Shown here: one piece after another, positions 7,245 through 12,922 of the stretch
Numbering within the stretch: the first letter of the stretch is position 1
Layout of the letters: each line of letters opens with the position of its first letter
Source of the DNA: JALYGJ01 sp036558545
Lineage (GTDB): Bacteria; Chloroflexota; Limnocylindria; Limnocylindrales; CSP1-4
Length of the DNA: 14,135 nucleotides
Direction: 5' to 3'
Assembly: GCA_036558545.1 (NCBI GenBank)
Contig: DATBFJ010000057.1
Location: forward strand, 1 to 14,135
The notes under the pieces: model-generated
The model's input: only the letters and a program-made list of their open reading frames with translations
Database searches by the model: none
Told to the model about the DNA's origin: nothing
Translations under genes and position numbers: made by a program

Positions 7245-9065
7245 TTGAGGGCGCACGTCATATCTGAAAACAGGCTTCAGCGTCGCCGTGCCTTGGTGGC
7301 GTACCTCGCCGTCGCGTCAGTCGCGTTGTTCTCCGCGACGGTTGGATCGGCGTTCGCTCCGGTTACCGTTGATGCCGCCGTCGGTTGCGGAGCGAACAAC
7401 CAGTTCTTCATCAAGGGTCCCTTCAAGACGAGTCCGGCCCATTACTCAAACGGCTCCGATTTCGCCGTCAATCTTGTGTGGCGCGGCGTCACAACGACGC
7501 CGCCGCAGACCTACTTCGCTCGGTTTGCAAATGCGACCCGACCAGTCGGACATTTCACGCTTTACAACGGGGCCGGAACACCGACTGACTTCTCGTACAC
7601 GCCGAACGCCACCTCTGATCCGGTCGCGAGAAGCATTCCCGGCACATTTCCCGTAAACATCGCGATGGTCCGATTCTGTTTTGTGCTGCCCCCGCCGACG
7701 CCGACGCCGACGCCGACTCCCACTCCTACACCGACTCCCACTCCAAAACCGACTCCTACACCCACACCCACACCGACCGCAACGAAGACTCCGACCCCTA
7801 CGCCGACGCCGACAAAGGCACCGACCCAGACCCCGACGCTGCAACCAACAGCGACCCCGACGCTGTCGCCGTCACCAAGCGCATCGCTGCCGGCCTCCGC
7901 CTCCCCCAGTGCTGTTCCAGCGAGTCCGCCGCCGACCAGCTCGCCGCCGACAGTAGCGCCCGCGACGCCGCCGACCGCGACGCCACAGCCCACGCCGACT
8001 CCATCGCCGACGCCCGAGCCGACCCCCGAGTTCACGGTGCCGCCGCAGGTTCCTCCCTTTCTTGGCGGAGGATTGCCACCAGGGTCCTTACCGGCGTCCG
8101 TGCCGACAGTCGGCCAGGTCTCGTTCGACCCGATCTCCGTGGGGGAAAGCGCGCTCTTGGCCCTTCTCTTCCTTCTTCTCGCAGCGTTTCCTGGTCAGCT
8201 GTTCAACAAGACGTACGAGGAGAACCAGGAGGAGATCCACGGCTGGTTTGCCGGCCGCAGTGGGGCATTAGCCGGCATCAGCGCAGCGCTGTCGGGCTTC
8301 TGGAACAAGCGCGTGGGCATCTTCACCTTCGTCGTCCTGAGTGCCCTGCTCTACAGCTTCCTGAGTCCGTCATTCGGTGTCGATGCCTTGTCTATTGCGT
8401 CATTGATCGGCATCCTGCTGGGGCTCGTAGTCGTCATCCTCGCCTTCGAGCTGCCGATCGCGGGTGCGCACCGACGATTGCTGCATGAGCGAGGCAAGGT
8501 TCGCGTCCTGCCGATGACCATCTTTGTCGGCATCTTCTGCGTTATCGCGTCGCGACTGACCGACTTTCAGCCTGGCTACCTGTATGGACTGGTGGCCGGC
8601 TACGCATTCGCGCGAGAGCTACCGGACAAGGATGAGGCGCACGCTCACGTGTGGACGGCCGTGAGCATGCTCACGATCTCGCTCGTCTCATGGCTGGCAA
8701 TGCCGCTCGTCGACAACAGCTTCAGTGCTCAGCCCCTACTCGACACCCTGATCTCGGCGGCCCTGGCGACGATCTTCGTCGCCGGTCTCGAGGGCCTTCT
8801 CTTTGAGCTCGTACCGCTGCGCTTCCTGCGCGGCGAGGTCGTCTACGAGTGGCGTCGCTCCGTCTGGACCGTCTTGTTCCTGGCGGCCGCGTTCCTGTTC
8901 GTCTGGATCATGCTCCAGCCCAACTCCGGGTACCTGGGATCGACGAGGACCTCGCCGCTCGTTCCCGCCGTGATTCTTTTCGTGGGCTTCGGCATTTTTT
9001 CGGTGGTTTTCTGGGCTTACTTCCGCTTCCGCCCTGCACGCACGGAGCTCGAGCACATCGAATAG
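7245..9065 (+). CDS. secreted-domain / Thr-Pro linker / polytopic membrane protein of unknown function
   Basis: 606 residues, function not recognised. An N-terminal hydrophobic segment (about 16-38, after an Arg-rich stretch) looks like a signal peptide or anchor. A small extracytoplasmic domain (about 45-146) contains only two cysteines, Cys48 and Cys145, near its ends, perhaps a disulfide. Next is a Thr/Pro/Ser-rich linker (about 147-288), then a hydrophobic region (about 300-592) with roughly seven to eight membrane helices. FNKTYEENQEEIHGWF follows the first helix, and LEGLLFELVPLRFL comes before the last two. The latter resembles actinobacterial membrane proteins that I recall as FGLLP-motif proteins, but I could not verify this. 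The start is TTG with a good Shine-Dalgarno site. It lies divergent from pur and upstream of wall hydrolases, which suggests an envelope role. Confidence 0.85.
   Translation: MRAHVISENRLQRRRALVAYLAVASVALFSATVGSAFAPVTVDAAVGCGANNQFFIKGPFKTSPAHYSNGSDFAVNLVWRGVTTTPPQTYFARFANATRPVGHFTLYNGAGTPTDFSYTPNATSDPVARSIPGTFPVNIAMVRFCFVLPPPTPTPTPTPTPTPTPTPKPTPTPTPTPTATKTPTPTPTPTKAPTQTPTLQPTATPTLSPSPSASLPASASPSAVPASPPPTSSPPTVAPATPPTATPQPTPTPSPTPEPTPEFTVPPQVPPFLGGGLPPGSLPASVPTVGQVSFDPISVGESALLALLFLLLAAFPGQLFNKTYEENQEEIHGWFAGRSGALAGISAALSGFWNKRVGIFTFVVLSALLYSFLSPSFGVDALSIASLIGILLGLVVVILAFELPIAGAHRRLLHERGKVRVLPMTIFVGIFCVIASRLTDFQPGYLYGLVAGYAFARELPDKDEAHAHVWTAVSMLTISLVSWLAMPLVDNSFSAQPLLDTLISAALATIFVAGLEGLLFELVPLRFLRGEVVYEWRRSVWTVLFLAAAFLFVWIMLQPNSGYLGSTRTSPLVPAVILFVGFGIFSVVFWAYFRFRPARTELEHIE
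7689..8048 (+). repeat. Thr-Pro low-complexity coding repeat
   Basis: The DNA is made of degenerate CCGACG/CCGACT/CCCACT-type hexamers, giving (Pro-Thr)n and then Pro/Ser/Ala-rich sequence. It is coding and in frame in the large membrane protein, acting as an extended linker likely to cross the wall. Such tracts are prone to length change by slippage. Confidence 0.85.
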
Positions 9066-9078
9066 AAGATGGTCCGGG

Positions 9079-9108
9079 TTGCGTTACAGCCTCGTAACGG
9101 GGTACCCT
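9079..9108 (+). promoter_or_regulatory. candidate promoter with an internal dyad upstream of the NlpC/P60 genes
   Basis: TTGCGT (9079-9084) and TACCCT (9103-9108) are separated by 18 bases, a plausible -35/-10 pair that would start transcription near 9115. Between them lies a perfect inverted repeat, CGTTAC-N6-GTAACG (9082-9099). It is placed where a bound regulator would block polymerase. The N6 spacing recalls CRP-family sites, but the half-site is not TGTGA. Confidence 0.4.
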
Positions 9109-9117
9109 GCGCCAATC

Positions 9118-9245
9118 ATCTCGTTCGAGATCCGTACCCCAGTATGGCTCGGACCTGCACTTATTCCTCGCGACGTACCCCAGTACTGAGCGGGGTTTCA
9201 TTTAGTCCGGCCGTGTCTCCTCACGGCCACCGCACCCCAGTGCGG
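9118..9245 (+). ncRNA. candidate structured 5' leader with three CCCA-loop hairpins, upstream of the NlpC/P60 pair
   Basis: Five hairpins fit into about 130 bases. P1 is ATCTC-gttc-GAGAT (9118-9131). P2 is CCGTAC-CCCA-GTATGG (9132-9147) and directly abuts P1. P3 spans 9166-9195 and has GTAC-CCCA-GTAC at its tip (9175-9186). P4 is GGCCGTG-tctcct-CACGGCC (9209-9228). P5 is CCGCAC-CCCA-GTGCGG (9230-9245). The core ACCCCAGT is identical in P2, P3 and P5, while outer pairs change together (T-A to C-G). P1+P2 and P4+P5 each form an abutting pair. The Shine-Dalgarno site of the first peptidase follows at 9251. It does not fit the ydaO/c-di-AMP consensus as I know it. The same repeats could instead be DNA operators. 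Confidence 0.5.
9166..9204 (+). terminator. terminator-like (attenuator) hairpin within the leader
   Basis: CCTCGC (9166-9171) pairs with GCGGGG (9190-9195), with one T-G pair. After a 3x3 internal loop (GAC/TGA) the helix continues as GTAC/GTAC with loop CCCA. TTTCATTTAG follows directly. A stem with a T-rich tail 60 bases before a start codon fits an attenuator. CGGAC (9150-9154) and GTCCG (9205-9209) could pair around it. Confidence 0.4.
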
Positions 9246-9250
9246 GGAAT

Positions 9251-9258
9251 AGGGAGGG
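9251..9258 (+). promoter_or_regulatory. strong ribosome binding site of the first NlpC/P60 gene
   Basis: AGGGAGGG ends 6 bases before the GTG at 9265 and 5 bases after hairpin P5, so leader folding could plausibly affect access to it. Confidence 0.65.
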
Positions 9259-9264
9259 AAAGCC

Positions 9265-9753
9265 GTGGCCGTTGCGCGAGCCGTTGCGCGCATCACGCTG
9301 CCGTTGGCGCTGGTAATTGGCGTTCTGCTTACGAACGTCGCGCCCGCCGCAGCCACCACCTCGTCGCAGAGCGACTTCAGCAAGATCTTCAGTCTCGCCA
9401 AGACGAAGATCGGAGACCCGTGGGTCCACTATGCGAAAGGCCCGAATAAGTTCGACTGCGTCGGATACGTCTGGTACATCTTCCATTACTACGACCTGCA
9501 GAGCCACATTGGTGGTTACCGCGGCGTCAAGGCGTACTACGACTGGTTCAAGTCGCGGGGCCTGGTCTCGAAGGACAACCCCAAGATCGGCGATCTGATC
9601 ATCTGGGGAAACTTCCAGCACGTAGGCATGTACATCGGTGATGGCAAGGCGATCAGTGCCTTGATCAATCCGTACGGCGTCAAGATCCATCCCGTGAAGG
9701 GCTGGCTCAACGAGCCTTTCAAGTACTACCTGCACACTCAACTGCCCAACTAG
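9265..9753 (+). CDS. secreted NlpC/P60-family cysteine peptidase (cell-wall hydrolase), copy 1
   Basis: 162 residues with a signal peptide (about 1-30, ending NVAPAAA) followed directly by one NlpC/P60 domain. Members usually cleave peptide bonds in the stem peptides of peptidoglycan. The catalytic Cys is Cys65 in FDCVGYVWYIF and the His is His119 in QHVGMYIGDG. The third polar residue may be Asn135 or His142. The segment GDLIIWGN (109-116) is typical. The usual DCSG is DCVG here, a change next to the nucleophile that copy 2 lacks. There is no wall-binding or coiled-coil domain. Start is GTG with AGGGAGGG upstream. It lies 12 bases before copy 2, likely one transcript. The exact bond cleaved cannot be told. 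Confidence 0.9.
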   Translation: MAVARAVARITLPLALVIGVLLTNVAPAAATTSSQSDFSKIFSLAKTKIGDPWVHYAKGPNKFDCVGYVWYIFHYYDLQSHIGGYRGVKAYYDWFKSRGLVSKDNPKIGDLIIWGNFQHVGMYIGDGKAISALINPYGVKIHPVKGWLNEPFKYYLHTQLPN

Positions 9754-9765
9754 GGCTTTTCTGGG

Positions 9766-10257
9766 GTGGCATGGTTCCGGGCGCGCAAGGCGCTCCTATT
9801 GACTGGTCTTCTGATGGTTGCTGCGATCGGGCTTCCCTCCCCGGCGGCCGCAGCAACTCCGCCTAAGACAGAGGCACAGCGAATACTTTCGATGGCAGCC
9901 CAGGAGCTCGGCGACCGTTACTCGTTCGCCTCCACCGGGCCGACGACGTTCGATTGCTCAGGCTTCGTCTTCTTTGTTTACAAGCAGGCCGGTCTGCTGG
10001 ATCGCATCGGCGGTCAGCGGCGCACGGTCGCTGGCTATCACAAGTGGTTCAACAAGAACGGAACGGTCAGCCATTCGATCAAGGACGCCCAGCCTGGCGA
10101 CCTCCTGATCTGGGGCAACGACCACCACACAGGCATCTACGTCGGTGATGGCTATGCCATCAGTGCGCTGATCAATCCGTGGGGAGTGACCAAGCACACG
10201 ATCGGCTGGATTCATTTGAAGCTGACGTCGGTGCTGCACGTCAACCTAACTCGCTAA
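9766..10257 (+). CDS. secreted NlpC/P60-family cysteine peptidase (cell-wall hydrolase), copy 2
   Basis: 163 residues with a signal peptide (about 1-30, ending SPAAAA) and a single NlpC/P60 domain. The canonical nucleophile motif FDCSGFVFFVY has Cys64. His121 lies in HHTGIYVGDG, and Asn137 falls in AISALINPWG. It shares GDLxIWGN, YxGDGxAISALINPxGV and domain spacing with copy 1, so the two are tandem paralogues. They are diverged in the N-terminal half and in the residue after the Cys. The start GTG is 12 bases after copy 1. It has no separate good Shine-Dalgarno site beyond the CTGGGG that runs into the start codon, suggesting coupled translation. Both lack targeting domains, so they are probably freely secreted or periplasm-like enzymes. 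Confidence 0.9.
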   Translation: MAWFRARKALLLTGLLMVAAIGLPSPAAAATPPKTEAQRILSMAAQELGDRYSFASTGPTTFDCSGFVFFVYKQAGLLDRIGGQRRTVAGYHKWFNKNGTVSHSIKDAQPGDLLIWGNDHHTGIYVGDGYAISALINPWGVTKHTIGWIHLKLTSVLHVNLTR

Positions 10258-10274
10258 TCACGTTTGGCGTCCCG

Positions 10275-10357
10275 GGCGCCAACAGAAACGCGGCAAGCGG
10301 TCCACTGGGTAGCGGGACGCTGGCCGCGTTTCTGCGCCTGCCGCGTTTCTGCGCCCG
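10275..10357 (+). repeat. inverted repeat with duplicated 3' arm after the NlpC/P60 genes
   Basis: CAGAAACGCGGC (10283-10294) is perfectly complementary to GCCGCGTTTCTG, which occurs twice (10323-10334 and 10340-10351) as part of a 17-bp tandem repeat (units 10324-10340 and 10341-10357, one mismatch). With the first arm the helix extends by GGCG/CGCC across a 4-base bulge. It begins about 18 bases after the copy 2 stop. There is no T tract, so it is a weak classical terminator. It may stabilise the 3' end or be a REP-like element. Confidence 0.55.
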
Positions 10358-10375
10358 CCAGTCCATCATGGGCGC

Positions 10376-10573
10376 ATGAGCCGTCCACTTCTCCTGGTTG
10401 CCGGAGTGCTGTGTTTGATCGGCCTGGTCTGGATCGGTCAGGGCAGCGGCGCGATCGGCGGCAGTGCCATGACCGGCAGCTCGTTCTGGCTCGCCGTTGG
10501 TGCCGTACTCGTCGTGACCGGCCTTGGCCTCGTCGCGTTCGCGTGGGCCAGAAGGCCTAAGCCAGGAGCCTAA
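10376..10573 (+). CDS. small two-helix membrane protein of unknown function
   Basis: 65 residues with two predicted membrane helices, about 4-21 and 36-56, joined by a Gly/Ser-rich turn (IGQGSGAIGGSAMTGSS). It ends in a basic tail (ARRPKPGA), which suggests a hairpin with a cytoplasmic C-terminus. I recall similar short proteins with the IGQG...GS.MTG pattern in Chloroflexota and other high-GC bacteria, unassigned in function. The ATG at 10376 lacks a strong Shine-Dalgarno site, and a nearby ATG at 10368 is in another frame. It is convergent with the following minus-strand gene; a short GGCC-ccag-GGCC hairpin (10578-10589) lies between the two. Confidence 0.7.
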   Translation: MSRPLLLVAGVLCLIGLVWIGQGSGAIGGSAMTGSSFWLAVGAVLVVTGLGLVAFAWARRPKPGA

Positions 10574-10597
10574 AGAAGGCCCCAGGGCCGGCCGCGG

Positions 10598-10837
10598 TCA
10601 GGCCAAAACTCGTCCGCAACGTTCGCAGACCCGCTCGTCGAGCTCGGCGAGCTCCTGGTGTGCGCGCTCGTTCAGCTGAACCAGATCCTGGAGCAGCGGC
10701 CGCATCTTGCCGCTGGCCATGTTCGCCTCGACGATGCCGCGCTTGAACGCCTGGGACGTCGCACTGCGAGCGGCCTCGCGGATCGCCCAACTGTCCACTT
10801 TTAGCCTGGCCAGGTATTGCTCTGTCGTTTCGCCCAT
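10598..10837 (-). CDS. 79-residue hypothetical protein with a C-terminal CxxC knuckle
   Basis: No family recognised. A predicted helical body contains a long amphipathic Glu/Leu-rich stretch (about 45-69, LLQDLVQLNERAHQELAELD) that could form a coiled coil. It ends in RVCERCGRVLA with Cys71 and Cys74, half of a zinc ribbon, so zinc binding would need dimerisation or a partner. The ATG at 10837 has AGGAGG 5 bases upstream, which strongly supports translation. It follows ssb on the same strand after a strong hairpin and may have its own promoter (TAGACT at 10870-10875, weak -35). The layout faintly recalls DksA/TraR-like small proteins, but the four-cysteine finger is missing. Confidence 0.7.
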   Translation of the reverse strand: MGETTEQYLARLKVDSWAIREAARSATSQAFKRGIVEANMASGKMRPLLQDLVQLNERAHQELAELDERVCERCGRVLA

Positions 10838-10903
10838 GCCCGCCTCCTAAACGCCGGGAAACCTCTCCCAGTCTAGACATTGGGTGGCGAGCTGGGCAGT
10901 ACA

Positions 10904-10943
10904 GCGCGGCGAGCGGCCCGAGGGGGAAGGCCGCTCGCCGCGC
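10904..10943 (-). terminator. 15-bp perfect hairpin downstream of ssb
   Basis: GCGCGGCGAGCGGCC (10904-10918) and GGCCGCTCGCCGCGC (10929-10943) form a perfect stem with a 10-base loop. It sits about 53 bases after the ssb stop and before the next gene on that strand. No T tract follows on either strand, so it would act as a GC-rich (I-shaped) terminator or a 3'-stabilising hairpin. Confidence 0.55.
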
Positions 10944-10996
10944 CGGTTTCGGCGGACTGCGCTGGGGCGCCTGAGTTGGCGGCGGTTGGCCGCGGC

Positions 10997-11485
10997 TCAG
11001 GCCGCGACGAGTTCCTCTTCAGTGCCTGTCTCCACGTCGTCCTCGTCATCCGCGTCCGGATCTGACTCGAACGCCGCGGCCGTGGTCGTGAACGTGCCGT
11101 CCTCCGGGCTGAGTCCCATCGCGGCGGCCTGTGCCGCGAGTGCCTGGGCGGCCGCATCTGCGGCGTAGTCCTTCTTCTTCTTGCCCGAAAGCATCTCGAC
11201 CGTGTTCGCCACGATCTCAGTCTTCCAATGTCGCTTCTTCTCGTCATCTTCCCATTGGCGCGTCTGGATCCGGCCGCTGACCGAGACGAGCTGGCCCTTG
11301 CCCAGATACTGGCCGCAGATCTCCGCCAGACGGTCCCAGGTGACGACCGTGTGGTACTCCGAATGCTCCGAGCCACCGCGGTAATCGTTCGTGGCGATGC
11401 CGAACTGGGCGACGCTCTTTCCGCTGGCCAGCTTGCGGATCTCCGGATCGCGCGTCAGACGACCCGTGAGCAGAACCTGATTCAT
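10997..11485 (-). CDS. ssb: single-stranded DNA-binding protein (SSB family) with atypical C-terminus
   Basis: 162 residues. The OB fold spans about 1-101: MNQVLLTGRLTRDPEIR, then FGIATND, EYHTVVTWDRLAEICGQYLGKGQLVSVSGRI and NTVEMLSGKK. These are standard SSB strands that bind single-stranded DNA as a tetramer. After a Lys-rich hinge comes an Ala-rich and then acidic tail. The tail ends EEELVAA instead of the canonical DDDIPF-type tip through which SSB recruits repair and replication proteins. That suggests a secondary SSB paralogue, or a lineage with a divergent tip. ATG at 11485 with GGGAGG 8 bases upstream. It is 141 bases downstream of the cyclase gene. Confidence 0.92.
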   Translation of the reverse strand: MNQVLLTGRLTRDPEIRKLASGKSVAQFGIATNDYRGGSEHSEYHTVVTWDRLAEICGQYLGKGQLVSVSGRIQTRQWEDDEKKRHWKTEIVANTVEMLSGKKKKDYAADAAAQALAAQAAAMGLSPEDGTFTTTAAAFESDPDADDEDDVETGTEEELVAA

Positions 11486-11626
11486 CCGTTGGACCTCCCG
11501 GCCGGGCCCAAGGGCTGGGCGCGGCTGCGTAGTCGGCGGACGGCGGGAACTAGACCCCCAGACCTTAGCCCGGGCGACTTATCGGGCGCTTACTGAGCAC
11601 TTAGCCCAGACTTTCGCGCCTCACAC
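11486..11626. other. intergenic region between cyclase and ssb with spaced TAAG elements
   Basis: This 141-base gap holds four CTTA motifs (TAAG on the minus strand) at 11564, 11578, 11589 and 11600, i.e. 14, 11 and 11 bases apart. The outer two lie in identical CTTAGCCC octamers. The near-helical spacing suggests a protein-binding array or ssb promoter region, but I see no clear -35/-10 pair and no terminator. Confidence 0.3.
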
Positions 11627-12922
11627 TCAGAATTTGACGCTATCGACGACCTTCTGCGCCAGATCGAAGAAGGTTTGGATCTGCGCGACGGCAGCATCTG
11701 GCCCGGCATTGCTGGCATAGACGAAAGACACGTTGCTGCCACCCTTGTCGAGGCTTACCACCTTGAACAGCTGGTCGGTCTGCACGACGTAGTCCTTGCC
11801 GCCCAGGGGAAACACGGCAACTCCACCTGCTCCCGGGTCACTGGCCGCCAACACTGACGGACTGATCGACAGGTCGAAGGCCTGGCCGCTCCAGCCACTG
11901 ACGAAGACGGGCGTCACGTCGCCCATCTGCACGAAATCGAGTGCCTTGAGCCCGTCGACTATTTCCTGGGACGAGTTGATCGTGGGCAGGTCGTCACCGC
12001 CCGAAACGCACGGGTTCGAGTAGATCGTGTTGATGTGACCTATGTCGAGCGTGCCACCCGGGGCGGGCTCCGACAGGAAGCTGACGCGGCTGGATGTCTC
12101 GCCGGTCATCGACCAGCCCGGATCCGCGATGGTGAAACCCAACCTGGGCTGGAACTGGCTCGTTGCGTACTGGCCGATGTCGAGCGCACCAATTCGCGGC
12201 GCCTGGGGCGTTATCACAGGGGCCGTGGTCGGCGAAGGCGGCTCCGGCGTCGCGGTTTGTTGCGCGATCGCCGGCGGACCTGCCTTGGACAACAGGGCGA
12301 ACGCCAGGAGGACGACGACCAGCAACGCGACCACGACACTCGCATCCGCCGCGAGTCGGCGCGCCTGCGCCCGCCGAGCGGTGGGCAGCGTCACGCCTGC
12401 CGGCACGACGCGATATAGCTCAACGGGCTCGCCAATGCCCTTGAGACGGCGTCTGCCGCGAGATACGAACGTCACCGGGATGCTCTGCTGGGCAATGCTG
12501 CGCACGGTGCCGGTGACGAGCACCTCGCCGGCGCCGGCAACGGCACACACGCGCGACGCCAGGTTGACGGCACTGCCGATGTAGCCGCCCTCGGGCACCG
12601 GGACGGCCTCGCCCGCATGAACACCCACGCCCACGCGGATGGGCAGTGCCGGATTCTCCGAATTGGCCTGCTCTGCCCTGTCGACGATGGCCAGGCCGCA
12701 CATCACGGCCGTCGAGGCGGACGGGAAGACGACGTAGACTGCGTCGCCCTCAGTCTTTACCTCCGCACCATCGTGTTGCGATACCTCGTCACGGACGAGC
12801 TGCCTGAAGCGGCGAACCAGCTCCGCGCCGGCAGCATTGCCGGCCTGCTCGGTAAATGCTGTCGAGCCGCGCAAGTCGGCGAAGAGGTGGCCGCGAAAAT
12901 GCGACGCGCCAGGATCAGTCAA
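11627..12922 (-). CDS. membrane class III nucleotide (adenylate) cyclase with C-terminal extracytoplasmic domain
   Basis: 431 residues from TTG at 12922, which overlaps the amine oxidase stop by 8 bases. The open frame extends 71 codons further upstream over the oxidase gene, but that part is shadow. A class III cyclase domain (about 10-175) has FADLRGST with metal Asp16, KTEGDAV with adenine-type Lys56 and metal Asp60, and SAVNLASR with Asn120 and Arg124. The Asp expected seven residues before the Asn, which contacts adenine, is Gly113. One membrane helix (about 195-212) and a roughly 215-residue outer domain (Thr/Pro-rich start, then no family I recognise) follow. It probably makes cAMP from ATP; activity on GTP or inactivity is possible. 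The sensor domain is at the C-terminus, the reverse of most receptor cyclases. Confidence 0.85.
   Translation of the reverse strand: MTDPGASHFRGHLFADLRGSTAFTEQAGNAAGAELVRRFRQLVRDEVSQHDGAEVKTEGDAVYVVFPSASTAVMCGLAIVDRAEQANSENPALPIRVGVGVHAGEAVPVPEGGYIGSAVNLASRVCAVAGAGEVLVTGTVRSIAQQSIPVTFVSRGRRRLKGIGEPVELYRVVPAGVTLPTARRAQARRLAADASVVVALLVVVLLAFALLSKAGPPAIAQQTATPEPPSPTTAPVITPQAPRIGALDIGQYATSQFQPRLGFTIADPGWSMTGETSSRVSFLSEPAPGGTLDIGHINTIYSNPCVSGGDDLPTINSSQEIVDGLKALDFVQMGDVTPVFVSGWSGQAFDLSISPSVLAASDPGAGGVAVFPLGGKDYVVQTDQLFKVVSLDKGGSNVSFVYASNAGPDAAVAQIQTFFDLAQKVVDSVKF

Noticed and set aside
7562..8035. 157-residue Gly/Val-rich protein on the minus strand
   Set aside because: It is the reverse-strand shadow of the Thr-Pro repeat; its composition simply mirrors the hexamers.
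7689..8048. CRISPR-like or non-coding tandem repeat
   Set aside because: The hexamer repetition encodes an in-frame Thr-Pro linker inside a long gene, without unique spacers.
9066..9264. c-di-AMP (ydaO/yuaA) riboswitch upstream of NlpC/P60 genes
   Set aside because: The genomic context fits, and CTCGTAA occurs at 9091. The GGGGGAACC and GGGGUGAA blocks and the terminal CUAACCUCGUA arrangement are absent or in the wrong order.
10578..10589. GGCC-ccag-GGCC as a bidirectional terminator between convergent genes
   Set aside because: Only 4 bp with no T tract on either strand, too weak to call, though its place between convergent genes is suggestive.
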